From NCBI GenBank assembly GCA_947586185.1, contig CANPXN010000018.1, positions 1-47,666 on the forward strand: a stretch of DNA of 47,666 nucleotides, written 5' to 3'. The notes under the pieces were generated by a model. That model worked only from the letters and a program-made list of their open reading frames with translations. It made no database searches and was not told the origin of the DNA. A program made the translations under genes and the position numbers. Of the stretch, positions 8,071 to 14,928 are shown piece by piece. Source of the DNA: an uncultured Clostridia bacterium (lineage in GTDB: Bacteria; Bacillota; Clostridia; Oscillospirales; Ruminococcaceae). The stretch's first letter is position 1, and every line of letters starts with the position of its first letter.

Positions 8071-9330
8071 ATGCCCGGACAAAAACTTGTAATAGAGGGT
8101 GGAAAGTCCCTTTCGGGAGAGATAAAGGTTCAGGGAGCAAAAAACAGTTCGCTGCCGATTCTTGCAGCATCTCTTTTGTGCAGCGGTGAGTCGGTTCTGA
8201 GAAACTGTCCTATGCTTTCGGATGTTTATGCCTCATGCAGGATTTTAAATCGTCTCGGATGTAAATGCAGAGCTGAAAATAATACGGTGATCGTTGACAG
8301 CAGCAGCGCTGACAAGGCGGAGATTCCTGATGAAATGATGCGTGAAATGCGATCGTCAATTATTTTTATGGGAGCGCTGCTTGGAAGATTCGGTTATTGC
8401 AGCCTTTCGTATCCGGGAGGGTGCGAGCTTGGTCCAAGACCAATTGATATGCATCTTGATGCACTGAGAAAAATGGGAGCTTCTGTAAACGATGAGTTTG
8501 GAATCATACGGTGCAGGGCGGAAAAGGGTCTGCACGGTACTAAAATAAGCCTTAAATATCCGTCAGTAGGCGCTACTGAAAACATAATGCTGGCAGCTGT
8601 GCTTGCCAAGGGAGAAACCATAATTTTTAATGCGGCAAGAGAGCCGGAGATAATCGACCTTGGAATGTATCTGAACAAATGCGGCGCAGTTGTAAAAGGC
8701 ACAGGCGGAAGCACGATAGTGATCGAGGGCAGGGAAAGGCTTCACGGCTGTATACATAATATCATGCCGGACAGAATTGCAGCTGCAACATATATAGCTG
8801 CTGTCGCTGCGACCCGTGGAGAAATAAATATACTGAATTTTGACGCTGCCTTTGCCGAAAGCTTTCTGCCTGTTTTTGAACAGATGGGCTGTGACGTTTA
8901 TGTTTATGACGGTAATATCTATGTGGGAGCAAGAAAGCCTCTCAAGGGAGTAGGAAAGATTATTACCATGCCGCATCCGGGATTTCCTACGGATGCTCAG
9001 GCAGTGGTCATGGCTGTGCTTTGCAGGGCAAAGGGAAGCAGCATTTTTGAAGAAACAATTTTTGAAAGCAGATACAGACATGTCAACGCACTGGTGAAAA
9101 TGGGTGCGGATATAAAGACCGCCGGTAAGGCTGCTGTTATCGAGGGCGTCAGGAAAATGTATGGCGCAAAGGTCGAGGCAACGGATTTAAGAGGCGGTGC
9201 GGCTATGGCTGTTGCAGCTCTTGGAGCCGAGGGTATTACTGAGGTTTCAGAGCTGAGATATATTGACAGAGGATATGAAAGCATTGAAAATGTTCTAACC
9301 TCTCTTGGAGCGTCGGTAAAACGAGTTTAA
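8071..9330 (+). CDS. murA: UDP-N-acetylglucosamine 1-carboxyvinyltransferase, MurA
   Basis: 419 aa, the usual length. It transfers enolpyruvate from PEP to UDP-GlcNAc, the committed step of peptidoglycan synthesis and the fosfomycin target. The N terminus QKLVIEGGKSLSGEIKVQGA is standard, and the active-site cysteine is C118 in GGCELGPRP, so fosfomycin sensitivity at the target is expected. ATG at 8071 with upstream TAGGTGGTG is chosen. The open frame runs on upstream to about 7939, but that part lies inside the palindromic element and does not resemble MurA. ftsQ follows 17 bp downstream. Confidence 0.96.
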   Translation: MPGQKLVIEGGKSLSGEIKVQGAKNSSLPILAASLLCSGESVLRNCPMLSDVYASCRILNRLGCKCRAENNTVIVDSSSADKAEIPDEMMREMRSSIIFMGALLGRFGYCSLSYPGGCELGPRPIDMHLDALRKMGASVNDEFGIIRCRAEKGLHGTKISLKYPSVGATENIMLAAVLAKGETIIFNAAREPEIIDLGMYLNKCGAVVKGTGGSTIVIEGRERLHGCIHNIMPDRIAAATYIAAVAATRGEINILNFDAAFAESFLPVFEQMGCDVYVYDGNIYVGARKPLKGVGKIITMPHPGFPTDAQAVVMAVLCRAKGSSIFEETIFESRYRHVNALVKMGADIKTAGKAAVIEGVRKMYGAKVEATDLRGGAAMAVAALGAEGITEVSELRYIDRGYESIENVLTSLGASVKRV

Positions 9331-9347
9331 CTGAAAGGCAAATGTAA

Positions 9348-10262
9348 ATGAGGGACGTTGTAAAAACCAGTGTAGATAGAAAAAGAAACAGCAAAAGAAC
9401 AAGACGCCGCAGAAGAAGTATGGGAGCATATTACTTCCTTGTTCTGCTCTTGGTGGCAGGTATAGGCGTTGCTCTTTCGCTTACGCTGTTTTTTAATATA
9501 GATACCATAAAGGTAAAGGGCGAGTCCGATTATCAGCCGGAGGATATTATAAAAAATTCCGGAATAAAAAACGGCGATAATTTAATACGCCTTGATGCTG
9601 AAGAATCATCCCAAAAGATAATCAGAAGCCTTATTATGGTTGAGAATGTAAAGATAAATAAAAAATTTCCGGACACCCTGGAAATAACAGTTGAAAAATG
9701 TGTTCCGACGGTGGGGATCGAATTTGAAAACGGATATCTTATCACAAGCGCAAGCGGAAAGATTCTGGAACAGACCGAATCCATGCCGGAGGGACTTGTA
9801 AAGATAGAAGGCTTTGAGCCGAAGCTGACAGAGCCGGGAACGGCTCTTGAGTCCGAAGATAAAACAAAAAATAAAATATTCAGCGAGTTTCTGGATAACA
9901 TGCAGGAGAATGAAAATAATATTATTGTTTCAGTGAATATGGAGGATAAATACTCGATACAGGTCAATTTTGACGACAGGATCACTTTTGACATGGGAAA
10001 CTCCAACGATATAAAATATAAGCTGGAGCTTGCTGAAAGTGTTCTCGCTGATCTAAGCGAGGATAAGGAAGGCTATATGATGATGGTCGGCAACAATCAG
10101 ATATCTTTCAGAAATAAATCTGACGTTGCTCAGAAGGATGATGATAAGATACCGATCAGCGAGGAGGATATGCCTGACGACAGCATGCTTGAAAGCATAA
10201 ACGACAGCAGAATTGACTCAGAGTCCTCTGCTGAAGGACAGGACGAATCATCAGGTGAATAA
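9348..10262 (+). CDS. ftsQ: Cell division protein FtsQ/DivIB
   Basis: 304-aa bitopic division protein of the FtsQ/DivIB-FtsL-FtsB complex. A basic cytoplasmic tail with an arginine-rich run (residues 11-23) precedes one membrane helix (about 26-50). The extracellular POTRA domain follows from FNIDTIKVKG (about 49-120), with the typical IKNGDNLIRLD and VKINKKFPDTLEITV. The C terminus from about residue 255 is a low-complexity acidic and serine-rich tail (many D, E and S). Its place between murA and ftsZ supports the assignment. A 127-bp AT-rich gap separates it from ftsZ. Confidence 0.9.
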   Translation: MRDVVKTSVDRKRNSKRTRRRRRSMGAYYFLVLLLVAGIGVALSLTLFFNIDTIKVKGESDYQPEDIIKNSGIKNGDNLIRLDAEESSQKIIRSLIMVENVKINKKFPDTLEITVEKCVPTVGIEFENGYLITSASGKILEQTESMPEGLVKIEGFEPKLTEPGTALESEDKTKNKIFSEFLDNMQENENNIIVSVNMEDKYSIQVNFDDRITFDMGNSNDIKYKLELAESVLADLSEDKEGYMMMVGNNQISFRNKSDVAQKDDDKIPISEEDMPDDSMLESINDSRIDSESSAEGQDESSGE

Positions 10263-10288
10263 AATTTTAAATTTTTTTAAAATTATAC

Positions 10289-10317
10289 TTGAAATATCCT
10301 GTAAAGTATGTTAATAT
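10289..10317 (+). promoter_or_regulatory. Putative sigma-A promoter of ftsZ
   Basis: TTGAAA (10289-10294), 17-bp spacer, TAATAT (10312-10317), about 70 bp before the ftsZ start. Both boxes deviate from consensus and TATAAT also occurs 2-3 bp further on, so the exact -10 is uncertain. A separate ftsZ promoter inside a dcw cluster is common. Confidence 0.4.
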
Positions 10318-10389
10318 AATAATATGTATTGTTAGTATAGAGAACTTGTCTGAAAAATCAGGATGAAATAAACTTAGGAGGAATTTTCA

Positions 10390-11472
10390 ATGACAGACTT
10401 CAATTTTGAAGAGGCTTTTGATCCACAGGTAAATATTAAAGTAGTCGGTGTTGGCGGCGGCGGCGGCAACGCTCTGAATTGTATGGTCGATTCCGGTGTT
10501 AAGGATATAGAATATATTACTGTTAATACAGACGCTAAGGCTCTTAACAGATCCAAGGCTACAACTAAGATTCAGATCGGCGCAAAGCTTACTAAGGGCA
10601 GAGGCGCAGGAAACAGACCTGAGGTCGGCGAACGCTCAGCTCAGGAAAATCAGGATGAGATCGAGGCAGCTCTCAAGGGTGCAGATATGGTATTTATCAC
10701 TGCCGGAATGGGCGGCGGTACCGGTACAGGCGCTGCTCCTGTTGTAGCTGAAATTGCTCAGGGTATGGGTATACTGACTGTTGCAGTTGTTACAAAGCCG
10801 TTTGCTTTTGAAAGAGAGCAGAAGATGTTACAGGCTGAAAGAGGTATTGAGGAACTCAAAAAGTATGTGGATTCACTTATCGTTATCCCTAATGAAAAGC
10901 TTCTTGACGGACTTGACAAGCAGCCTACTATGAGGGAATCCTTTGCCCTTGCTGATGATATTCTGAAAACCGGTGTCAAGAGTATTTCCGATCTTATTAC
11001 AGAGGACGGATACATAAATCTTGACTTTGCGGATGTATCTACAATTATGAAGGGTGCCGGATATGCTCACATGGCTATCGGTCATGGTTCAGGTAAGGAT
11101 AAGGCTGCGGAGGCTGCAAAGGCTGTTATTTCAAGTCCGCTGCTTGAAACTTCTATTTCCGGCGCTAAAAGACTTCTTATCAACATTACTATGTCAGATG
11201 ATATTATGGCATCCGATGTAGACGTTGCTACAAAGATGATTACGGATACTGCTTCTGAGGACGTTGAATTTATTTTCGGTACAGCGTTCAAGGATGATAT
11301 GAACGACGAAATGTCAATTACTGTTATCGCTGCCGGATATGGCGACGATGTTCAGCCAGTTGGAGCTTCTGAGGATGATGTTATCAAAATTGACAATCCT
11401 CTTATCGAAGAAAGCCCTAAGGATACAAGCGAGGATGATCTTGACGAGATCCTCAGAATGCTTGACAAATAA
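10390..11472 (+). CDS. ftsZ: Cell division GTPase FtsZ
   Basis: 360-aa tubulin homologue that forms the cytokinetic Z ring. The N-terminal GVGGGGGNALN loop and the tubulin signature GGGTGTGAAP (about 108-117) bind GTP; the T7 loop segment NLDFADVSTIM (near 208) completes the site in the next subunit. A variable acidic linker leads to a C-terminal DDLDEILRMLDK, which is shorter than usual but may act as the partner-binding peptide. ATG at 10390 has TAGGAGGAA upstream. A terminator directly follows. Confidence 0.98.
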   Translation: MTDFNFEEAFDPQVNIKVVGVGGGGGNALNCMVDSGVKDIEYITVNTDAKALNRSKATTKIQIGAKLTKGRGAGNRPEVGERSAQENQDEIEAALKGADMVFITAGMGGGTGTGAAPVVAEIAQGMGILTVAVVTKPFAFEREQKMLQAERGIEELKKYVDSLIVIPNEKLLDGLDKQPTMRESFALADDILKTGVKSISDLITEDGYINLDFADVSTIMKGAGYAHMAIGHGSGKDKAAEAAKAVISSPLLETSISGAKRLLINITMSDDIMASDVDVATKMITDTASEDVEFIFGTAFKDDMNDEMSITVIAAGYGDDVQPVGASEDDVIKIDNPLIEESPKDTSEDDLDEILRMLDK

Positions 11473-11479
11473 CAATGTG

Positions 11480-11508
11480 GCAGCTGCATTTTTTGCGGCT
11501 GCTTTTTT
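11480..11508 (+). terminator. Intrinsic terminator after ftsZ
   Basis: Stem GCAGCTGC (11480-11487) with GCGGCTGC (11495-11502), one G-U wobble, a T-rich 7-nt loop, then six T residues. It starts 8 bp after the ftsZ stop and closes the dcw transcription unit. Confidence 0.8.
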
Positions 11509-11561
11509 ATGGCAGAGCCAGCTCTTTTTTAAAAAAATTATACAAATTATGTCGTTCTGCC

Positions 11562-11590
11562 TTGAATGACGATTAAAAATATGGTATAAT
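11562..11590 (+). promoter_or_regulatory. Sigma-A promoter upstream of the DivIVA-like gene
   Basis: TTGAAT (11562-11567), 17-bp spacer, TATAAT (11585-11590), with TGG just before the -10 (extended -10). It lies about 160 bp before the start codon, leaving a leader with two hairpins. The other candidate -10 at 11701-11706 has no convincing -35. Confidence 0.65.
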
Positions 11591-11624
11591 AAATGCAAGC
11601 ATTTATTATATATTTATTTAAAAC

Positions 11625-11705
11625 GCCCTTGCAGATACGCAAAGCAAGCTTTGCTTCCTGCATATCGGGCAATTATATCACAAAATCTTCGATTTTATGA
11701 TATAA
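11625..11705. repeat. Two successive palindromes in the DivIVA-like gene leader
   Basis: First hairpin 11625-11670: GCCC/GGGC outer, TGCA/TGCA middle, GCAAAG-CAAG-CTTTGC apex. Second hairpin 11673-11705: TTATATCA-c-AAAATC, loop TTC, GATTTT-a-TGATATAA. Neither ends in a T-tract, so they do not look like plain terminators. They may be a degenerate palindromic element or leader structure. The rest of the 277-bp gap is AT-rich and empty. Confidence 0.55.
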
Positions 11706-11749
11706 TAAATATGAATATTTAAGCAGAACCACAAAAAGGAGTGTAATAT

Positions 11750-13135
11750 ATGAAAGATTCTGTAGTATTGAGAACTGCCAAGGTCGGCGGTTTTAACAAA
11801 GAAGACGTATTAACTTATGTTGATGAACTGAACTCTAAAATTGAAACCCTTAATCAGGAGCTTGAAAAGGCAAAAGCAAATCAGGCTGACCCGAAACAGA
11901 TTGATTCCTTTAAGACTCATATTGACGAGCTTAATGAAAAGCTTTCCGAGGCACAGAAACATAATGAGGAAGCTAAAAATGCTCTTGAAACTGAAAAATC
12001 GGAGCTTGAAAAAATAAAAAACCAGTTTGATTCTGAAAAATCAGAGCTTAATGAGAAGATACGCAGCCTTGAGGGAGAGGTTGAGGAGCTTAAAAACCGT
12101 CCGGCAGCAGTTAGCGTACAGGAGGTTGATAACTCGGAATTTGAGCAGCAGATCGAAGAACTCAAAAATCAGCTTTCCGGTAAGGAATCCAGAATTGTTG
12201 AGCTGAGCAGTCTTCTTGCTGAAAAGGATAATACCTTAAACAATAAAAATGAGGAAATAGAAAAGCTCAATCTTGATATTGAAGAGCTTAGGCTTTCCGC
12301 TGATAACAACAGCTTCAGCAGCAGCTTTGACATGGGAGCGCTTTTTAAGGATGCCCAGCTCACTGCTAAAAAGGTCGTTGTTGAGGCGAGAATTGCCGCA
12401 GATAAGCTTGTTAAGGATGCAGAAACAGAGGCTGCTAAGATCAGGTCTGACGCTGAGACGGAGGCAGCTCAAAAGCTTGCTGATGCTGAAAAAGAATCTG
12501 CTGATATGCAGAAGGATATTAAAAATAAAGCCGAAGAAACTGAGAGGCTTGCAGATAGGGTAAAATTCCTCCTTAAAGACGAGGTGAACAAGCTGAGAGA
12601 AGAAATTACAAGTCTTTCTGAGTATGTTGCAGCTGCTGCAAAGAAGGCACAAGACGAATTTGCATCCGCAGGCTCAGCTCTTGATGATGCGGAAAAGTTT
12701 ATCGAAGGTCAGTGGGAGCTTAACAGTACTGTTGCAGAAGTGAAGGACATGAAGTCAGACGACGATATTCCTGTTATGAGCCTTAATGATATTGATGAAA
12801 ACGATATACCGGAAATTGACAGCTACTCAATGCCTGAAATTGATTATGAGAGCATGGACCTTGATTTGCCTTTAGGCGATGATGACAGCGATGAGGATAT
12901 AAGCGAAGGCATATCGGAAAGCTTTTTAAGCGATGATCCTGTCGAGGATGTTCCAAATAACATTCTTGACGATCCGGAGGATATTTTAAGCGCTTTTATG
13001 TATGATTCAAAAAAATCTGATGAAGAGGATACCGAGCAAGTACCGAAAATGGGCGTAAACAGCAGTTTCGGACTTGACCTTGACGATCTTGCAAAGCTTG
13101 CTGAAGAGGATGCTTTGAAGAACGGTGAAAATTAA
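11750..13135 (+). CDS. DivIVA-like coiled-coil protein
   Basis: 461 aa. The N terminus (VVLRTAKVGGFNKEDVLTYVDELNSK) resembles the lipid-binding start of DivIVA-family proteins, where a VDF-type motif is followed by coiled coil. Residues about 22-150 and 205-300 are heptad-rich coiled coil full of E, K and L, including an alanine-rich stretch with repeated DAE and EA. The last 150 residues are strongly acidic (D, E, S), ending in a short segment with LDLDDLAKLAEEDAL. ATG at 11750 has AAAGGAG upstream. Its site just after ftsZ suggests a division or polar-growth scaffold, but this is inference; generic coiled-coil similarity could mislead. Confidence 0.6.
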   Translation: MKDSVVLRTAKVGGFNKEDVLTYVDELNSKIETLNQELEKAKANQADPKQIDSFKTHIDELNEKLSEAQKHNEEAKNALETEKSELEKIKNQFDSEKSELNEKIRSLEGEVEELKNRPAAVSVQEVDNSEFEQQIEELKNQLSGKESRIVELSSLLAEKDNTLNNKNEEIEKLNLDIEELRLSADNNSFSSSFDMGALFKDAQLTAKKVVVEARIAADKLVKDAETEAAKIRSDAETEAAQKLADAEKESADMQKDIKNKAEETERLADRVKFLLKDEVNKLREEITSLSEYVAAAAKKAQDEFASAGSALDDAEKFIEGQWELNSTVAEVKDMKSDDDIPVMSLNDIDENDIPEIDSYSMPEIDYESMDLDLPLGDDDSDEDISEGISESFLSDDPVEDVPNNILDDPEDILSAFMYDSKKSDEEDTEQVPKMGVNSSFGLDLDDLAKLAEEDALKNGEN

Positions 13136-13194
13136 TATTGATAATGAGGCAGCCTGAAAACAGCGCTGCCTTGTTTGGGAACGGAGAGATTATT

Positions 13195-13752
13195 TTGTCA
13201 CAGGCAATAAGGATAAAAACAGAAGAATTGAAACAGAAAGCGCCGGAGCTTAAAGCCGGTGATAAGATACTGCTTACAGGAGTGGTGTATACTTCAAGGG
13301 ATGCGGCTCACAAGAGGATAAATGCGCTGCTGGACGAGGGCAGTAAGCTTCCATATGAGCTTGACGGAGCGGTAATTTATTACGCCGGTCCGACTCCTGC
13401 CCCGGAGGGCAGACCTATCGGTTCCTGCGGTCCTACGACCTCGGGAAGAATGGATAAGTTTGCTCCAAGATTTCTTGATCTGGGACTTGCTGCAATGATA
13501 GGAAAAGGAGAAAGAAACAGCGAGGTACGTGATGCGGTTGTCAGAAACGGAGCAGTATATCTTTGTGCTGTTGGAGGAGCCGGAGCTTTGGCTGCAAGAT
13601 GTATAAAGAGCTGCGAGGTTATTGCTTTTGAGGATTTAGGATGTGAATCCGTGAAAAGACTCTATGTTGAGGACTTTCCTTTAATAGTTGCATGCGATTG
13701 CAAGGGCGGAGATGTTTTTACAGAGGGCAGAAAAAAGTATGCTGTTAAGTAA
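13195..13752 (+). CDS. Fumarase/tartrate dehydratase beta subunit (class I Fe-S hydro-lyase)
   Basis: 185 aa with the C-terminal domain of class I fumarases and L-tartrate dehydratases. Diagnostic stretches are LTGVVYTSRDAAHKRI, YYAGPTPAPEGRPIGSCGPT and TSGRMDKFAPR. The alpha subunit, which carries the cysteines for the 4Fe-4S cluster, normally sits immediately upstream; here the upstream gene is the DivIVA-like protein and no alpha gene occurs in the window. The start is taken as TTG 13195 because it follows CGGAGAG by 6-7 bp and gives the usual length; an ATG at 13141 or ATA/ATG context at 13138 would add 18-19 unrelated residues. Substrate (fumarate, tartrate or other) is not determinable. 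Confidence 0.85.
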   Translation: MSQAIRIKTEELKQKAPELKAGDKILLTGVVYTSRDAAHKRINALLDEGSKLPYELDGAVIYYAGPTPAPEGRPIGSCGPTTSGRMDKFAPRFLDLGLAAMIGKGERNSEVRDAVVRNGAVYLCAVGGAGALAARCIKSCEVIAFEDLGCESVKRLYVEDFPLIVACDCKGGDVFTEGRKKYAVK

Positions 13753-13845
13753 AGCGTTGAATAGTAAAACTTAACAAAATGTACAGTGGTTTTTAGTGCA
13801 ATGTGCCATTTTGAAGGGCTGTGCCAATGTTTTTGTGAAAATAAC

Positions 13846-13874
13846 TTGACAAAACAAAAATAATAGTTTATAAT
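13846..13874 (+). promoter_or_regulatory. Consensus sigma-A promoter of the zinc-ribbon gene
   Basis: TTGACA (13846-13851), 17-bp spacer, TATAAT (13869-13874): a perfect match. Predicted start of transcription near 13881, about 280 nt upstream of the coding start, so the message has an unusually long leader. Confidence 0.8.
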
Positions 13875-13879
13875 TGGAT

Positions 13880-14161
13880 TGTGCAAAGTAAATTGTACAA
13901 TTCCATAAGATAAAATTTGTACTTGCAATGACAATTACCGTAAAGCAGGCTTTGTTTTTCGTATTGTTTTAGAACTCGTGTTTATTGTAAAATTCAGGCT
14001 TACAGTTTTAAGCTAAGCTATTTGCATTAATTGCAGCAGTTTCAAGCAGGGATCAATTTTATTAAAATATGACCCGGTAGCTTAATTCCAGAGCGTTGTT
14101 TTACAAAGGTGTCGGTGTGAATCCGTCCGAGGTCCAAAATACTTTAAGCGAGGTAAATCAA
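13880..14161 (+). promoter_or_regulatory. Long, possibly structured 5' leader
   Basis: About 280 nt between a perfect promoter and a small zinc-ribbon gene. Within it TAAGCTA (14014-14020) can pair with TAGCTTA (14078-14084). The enclosed segment holds a TGCA...TGCA hairpin (about 14023-14035) and a second one with GGG (14049-14051) opposite CCC (14073-14075) and ATTTT opposite AAAAT. This three-way layout resembles a structured RNA domain. I do not recognise a known riboswitch class. It could equally be a separate small RNA. The rest of the 13753-14161 gap shows no gene. Confidence 0.35.
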
Positions 14162-14440
14162 ATGTACGAAGACAAGACGTTAGTATGTAAGGAATGCGGT
14201 AATGAGTTCGTGTTCACAGCCGGCGAGCAGGAGTTTTATGCTGAAAAAGGTTTTGTAAATGAACCTCAGAGATGCAAGGCTTGCAGAGATGCCAGAAAGA
14301 ACGCTTCAAGGTCTGAAAGAGAGATGTTTACAGCTACATGTGCAGCATGCGGCGGTGAAGCAAAGGTACCTTTTAAACCAAGAGAAGACCGTGCAGTATA
14401 TTGCAGCGAATGCTTTGCAAAGATGAAGGAAGAAGCATAA
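14162..14440 (+). CDS. Small zinc-ribbon protein
   Basis: 92 aa with two CxxC pairs forming a treble-clef or zinc-ribbon domain in the N-terminal half (CKECGNEF near residue 10, CKACRDARK near 42) and a second ribbon near the C terminus (CAACGGEAKVPF, YCSECFAKM). The N-terminal half fits the probable zinc-ribbon family found in many Firmicutes, often described as zinc-binding with unknown function. ATG 14162 is chosen because GAGGT lies 7 bp upstream; the frame stays open further upstream into the leader. Could bind nucleic acid or protein; not determinable. A terminator follows at once. Confidence 0.8.
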   Translation: MYEDKTLVCKECGNEFVFTAGEQEFYAEKGFVNEPQRCKACRDARKNASRSEREMFTATCAACGGEAKVPFKPREDRAVYCSECFAKMKEEA

Positions 14441-14453
14441 TTCAGAAATATTA

Positions 14454-14490
14454 AAAAAGCACGGCCTGTATAGGGTTGTGCTTTTTCTGA
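14454..14490 (+). terminator. Intrinsic terminator after the zinc-ribbon gene
   Basis: AAAAAGCAC (14454-14462) pairs perfectly with GTGCTTTTT (14478-14486), loop of 15 nt with some extra pairing. The arms end in A and T tracts, so it could work on both strands. Confidence 0.75.
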
Positions 14491-14491
14491 T

Positions 14492-14547
14492 TTTAGAACT
14501 TGTCTTCATAAGAAATGTGTTCGGATGCTATGAAGACAAGTTCTAAA
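14492..14547. repeat. Perfect 56-bp palindromic repeat, intact copy
   Basis: Arms of 19 bp are exact inverted copies (TTTAGAACTTGTCTTCATA at 14492-14510; its complement at 14529-14547) around an 18-nt centre. Related copies: interrupted at 1371-1504 and diverged at 19781-19846. It lacks a T-tract. Its intergenic position and multiple copies suggest a small dispersed palindromic element. Confidence 0.75.
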
Positions 14548-14607
14548 TGAATAATGTGCAGCTTTTTATTAATACTAATCATATATTATAATACGGAGGA
14601 ATTAAAA

Positions 14608-14817
14608 ATGGCTTATTCAGTTACTAAGGATACAATAATAGGAGATATTCTTGATCAAGATTTTGACGCAGCGCCTTTCTTTCTTGAGATAGGCATGCAC
14701 TGTCTGGGATGTCCGGCTTCAAGAGGCGAAACAATTGAGCAGGCATGTGAGGTACATGGAACAGATGCCGACCAGCTTGTTGCAAAGCTCAATGAATATT
14801 TTGCCGGTAAGGAATAA
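14608..14817 (+). CDS. DUF1858 domain protein (hybrid-cluster-associated redox disulfide type)
   Basis: 69 aa, one compact domain. The core VTKDTIIGDILDQDFDAA, the motif MHCLGCPASRGETIEQAC and the helical tail match the DUF1858 family, whose CxxC (here C-L-G-C) is thought to be redox-active and whose members often accompany hybrid-cluster or other Fe-S proteins. No such partner is adjacent here. ATG 14608 has the strong site CGGAGGA 7 bp upstream; the open frame extends further but without support. A terminator follows about 70 bp downstream. Confidence 0.9.
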   Translation: MAYSVTKDTIIGDILDQDFDAAPFFLEIGMHCLGCPASRGETIEQACEVHGTDADQLVAKLNEYFAGKE

Positions 14818-14888
14818 TCTGGTAAAGGCTTGGAAAGACGGGACATGTTTTCAAGATGAAAGAATAGTATAAACGTAATTTTAATTTG

Positions 14889-14916
14889 AAAGCGGGCACT
14901 TTTGTCCGCTTTTTTA
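14889..14916 (+). terminator. Intrinsic terminator before trmK-nif3
   Basis: AAAGCGG (14889-14895) pairs with CCGCTTT (14906-14912), followed by a run of T residues. It ends the DUF1858 transcript only a few bases before the trmK-nif3 Shine-Dalgarno, so that gene needs its own promoter or readthrough. Confidence 0.75.
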
Positions 14917-14928
14917 TGGAGATAAATA

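Noticed and set aside
8563-9081. Long minus-strand open frame inside murA
   Set aside because: It lies fully antisense to a gene with intact family motifs, has low-complexity composition and no ribosome binding site, so it is a shadow.
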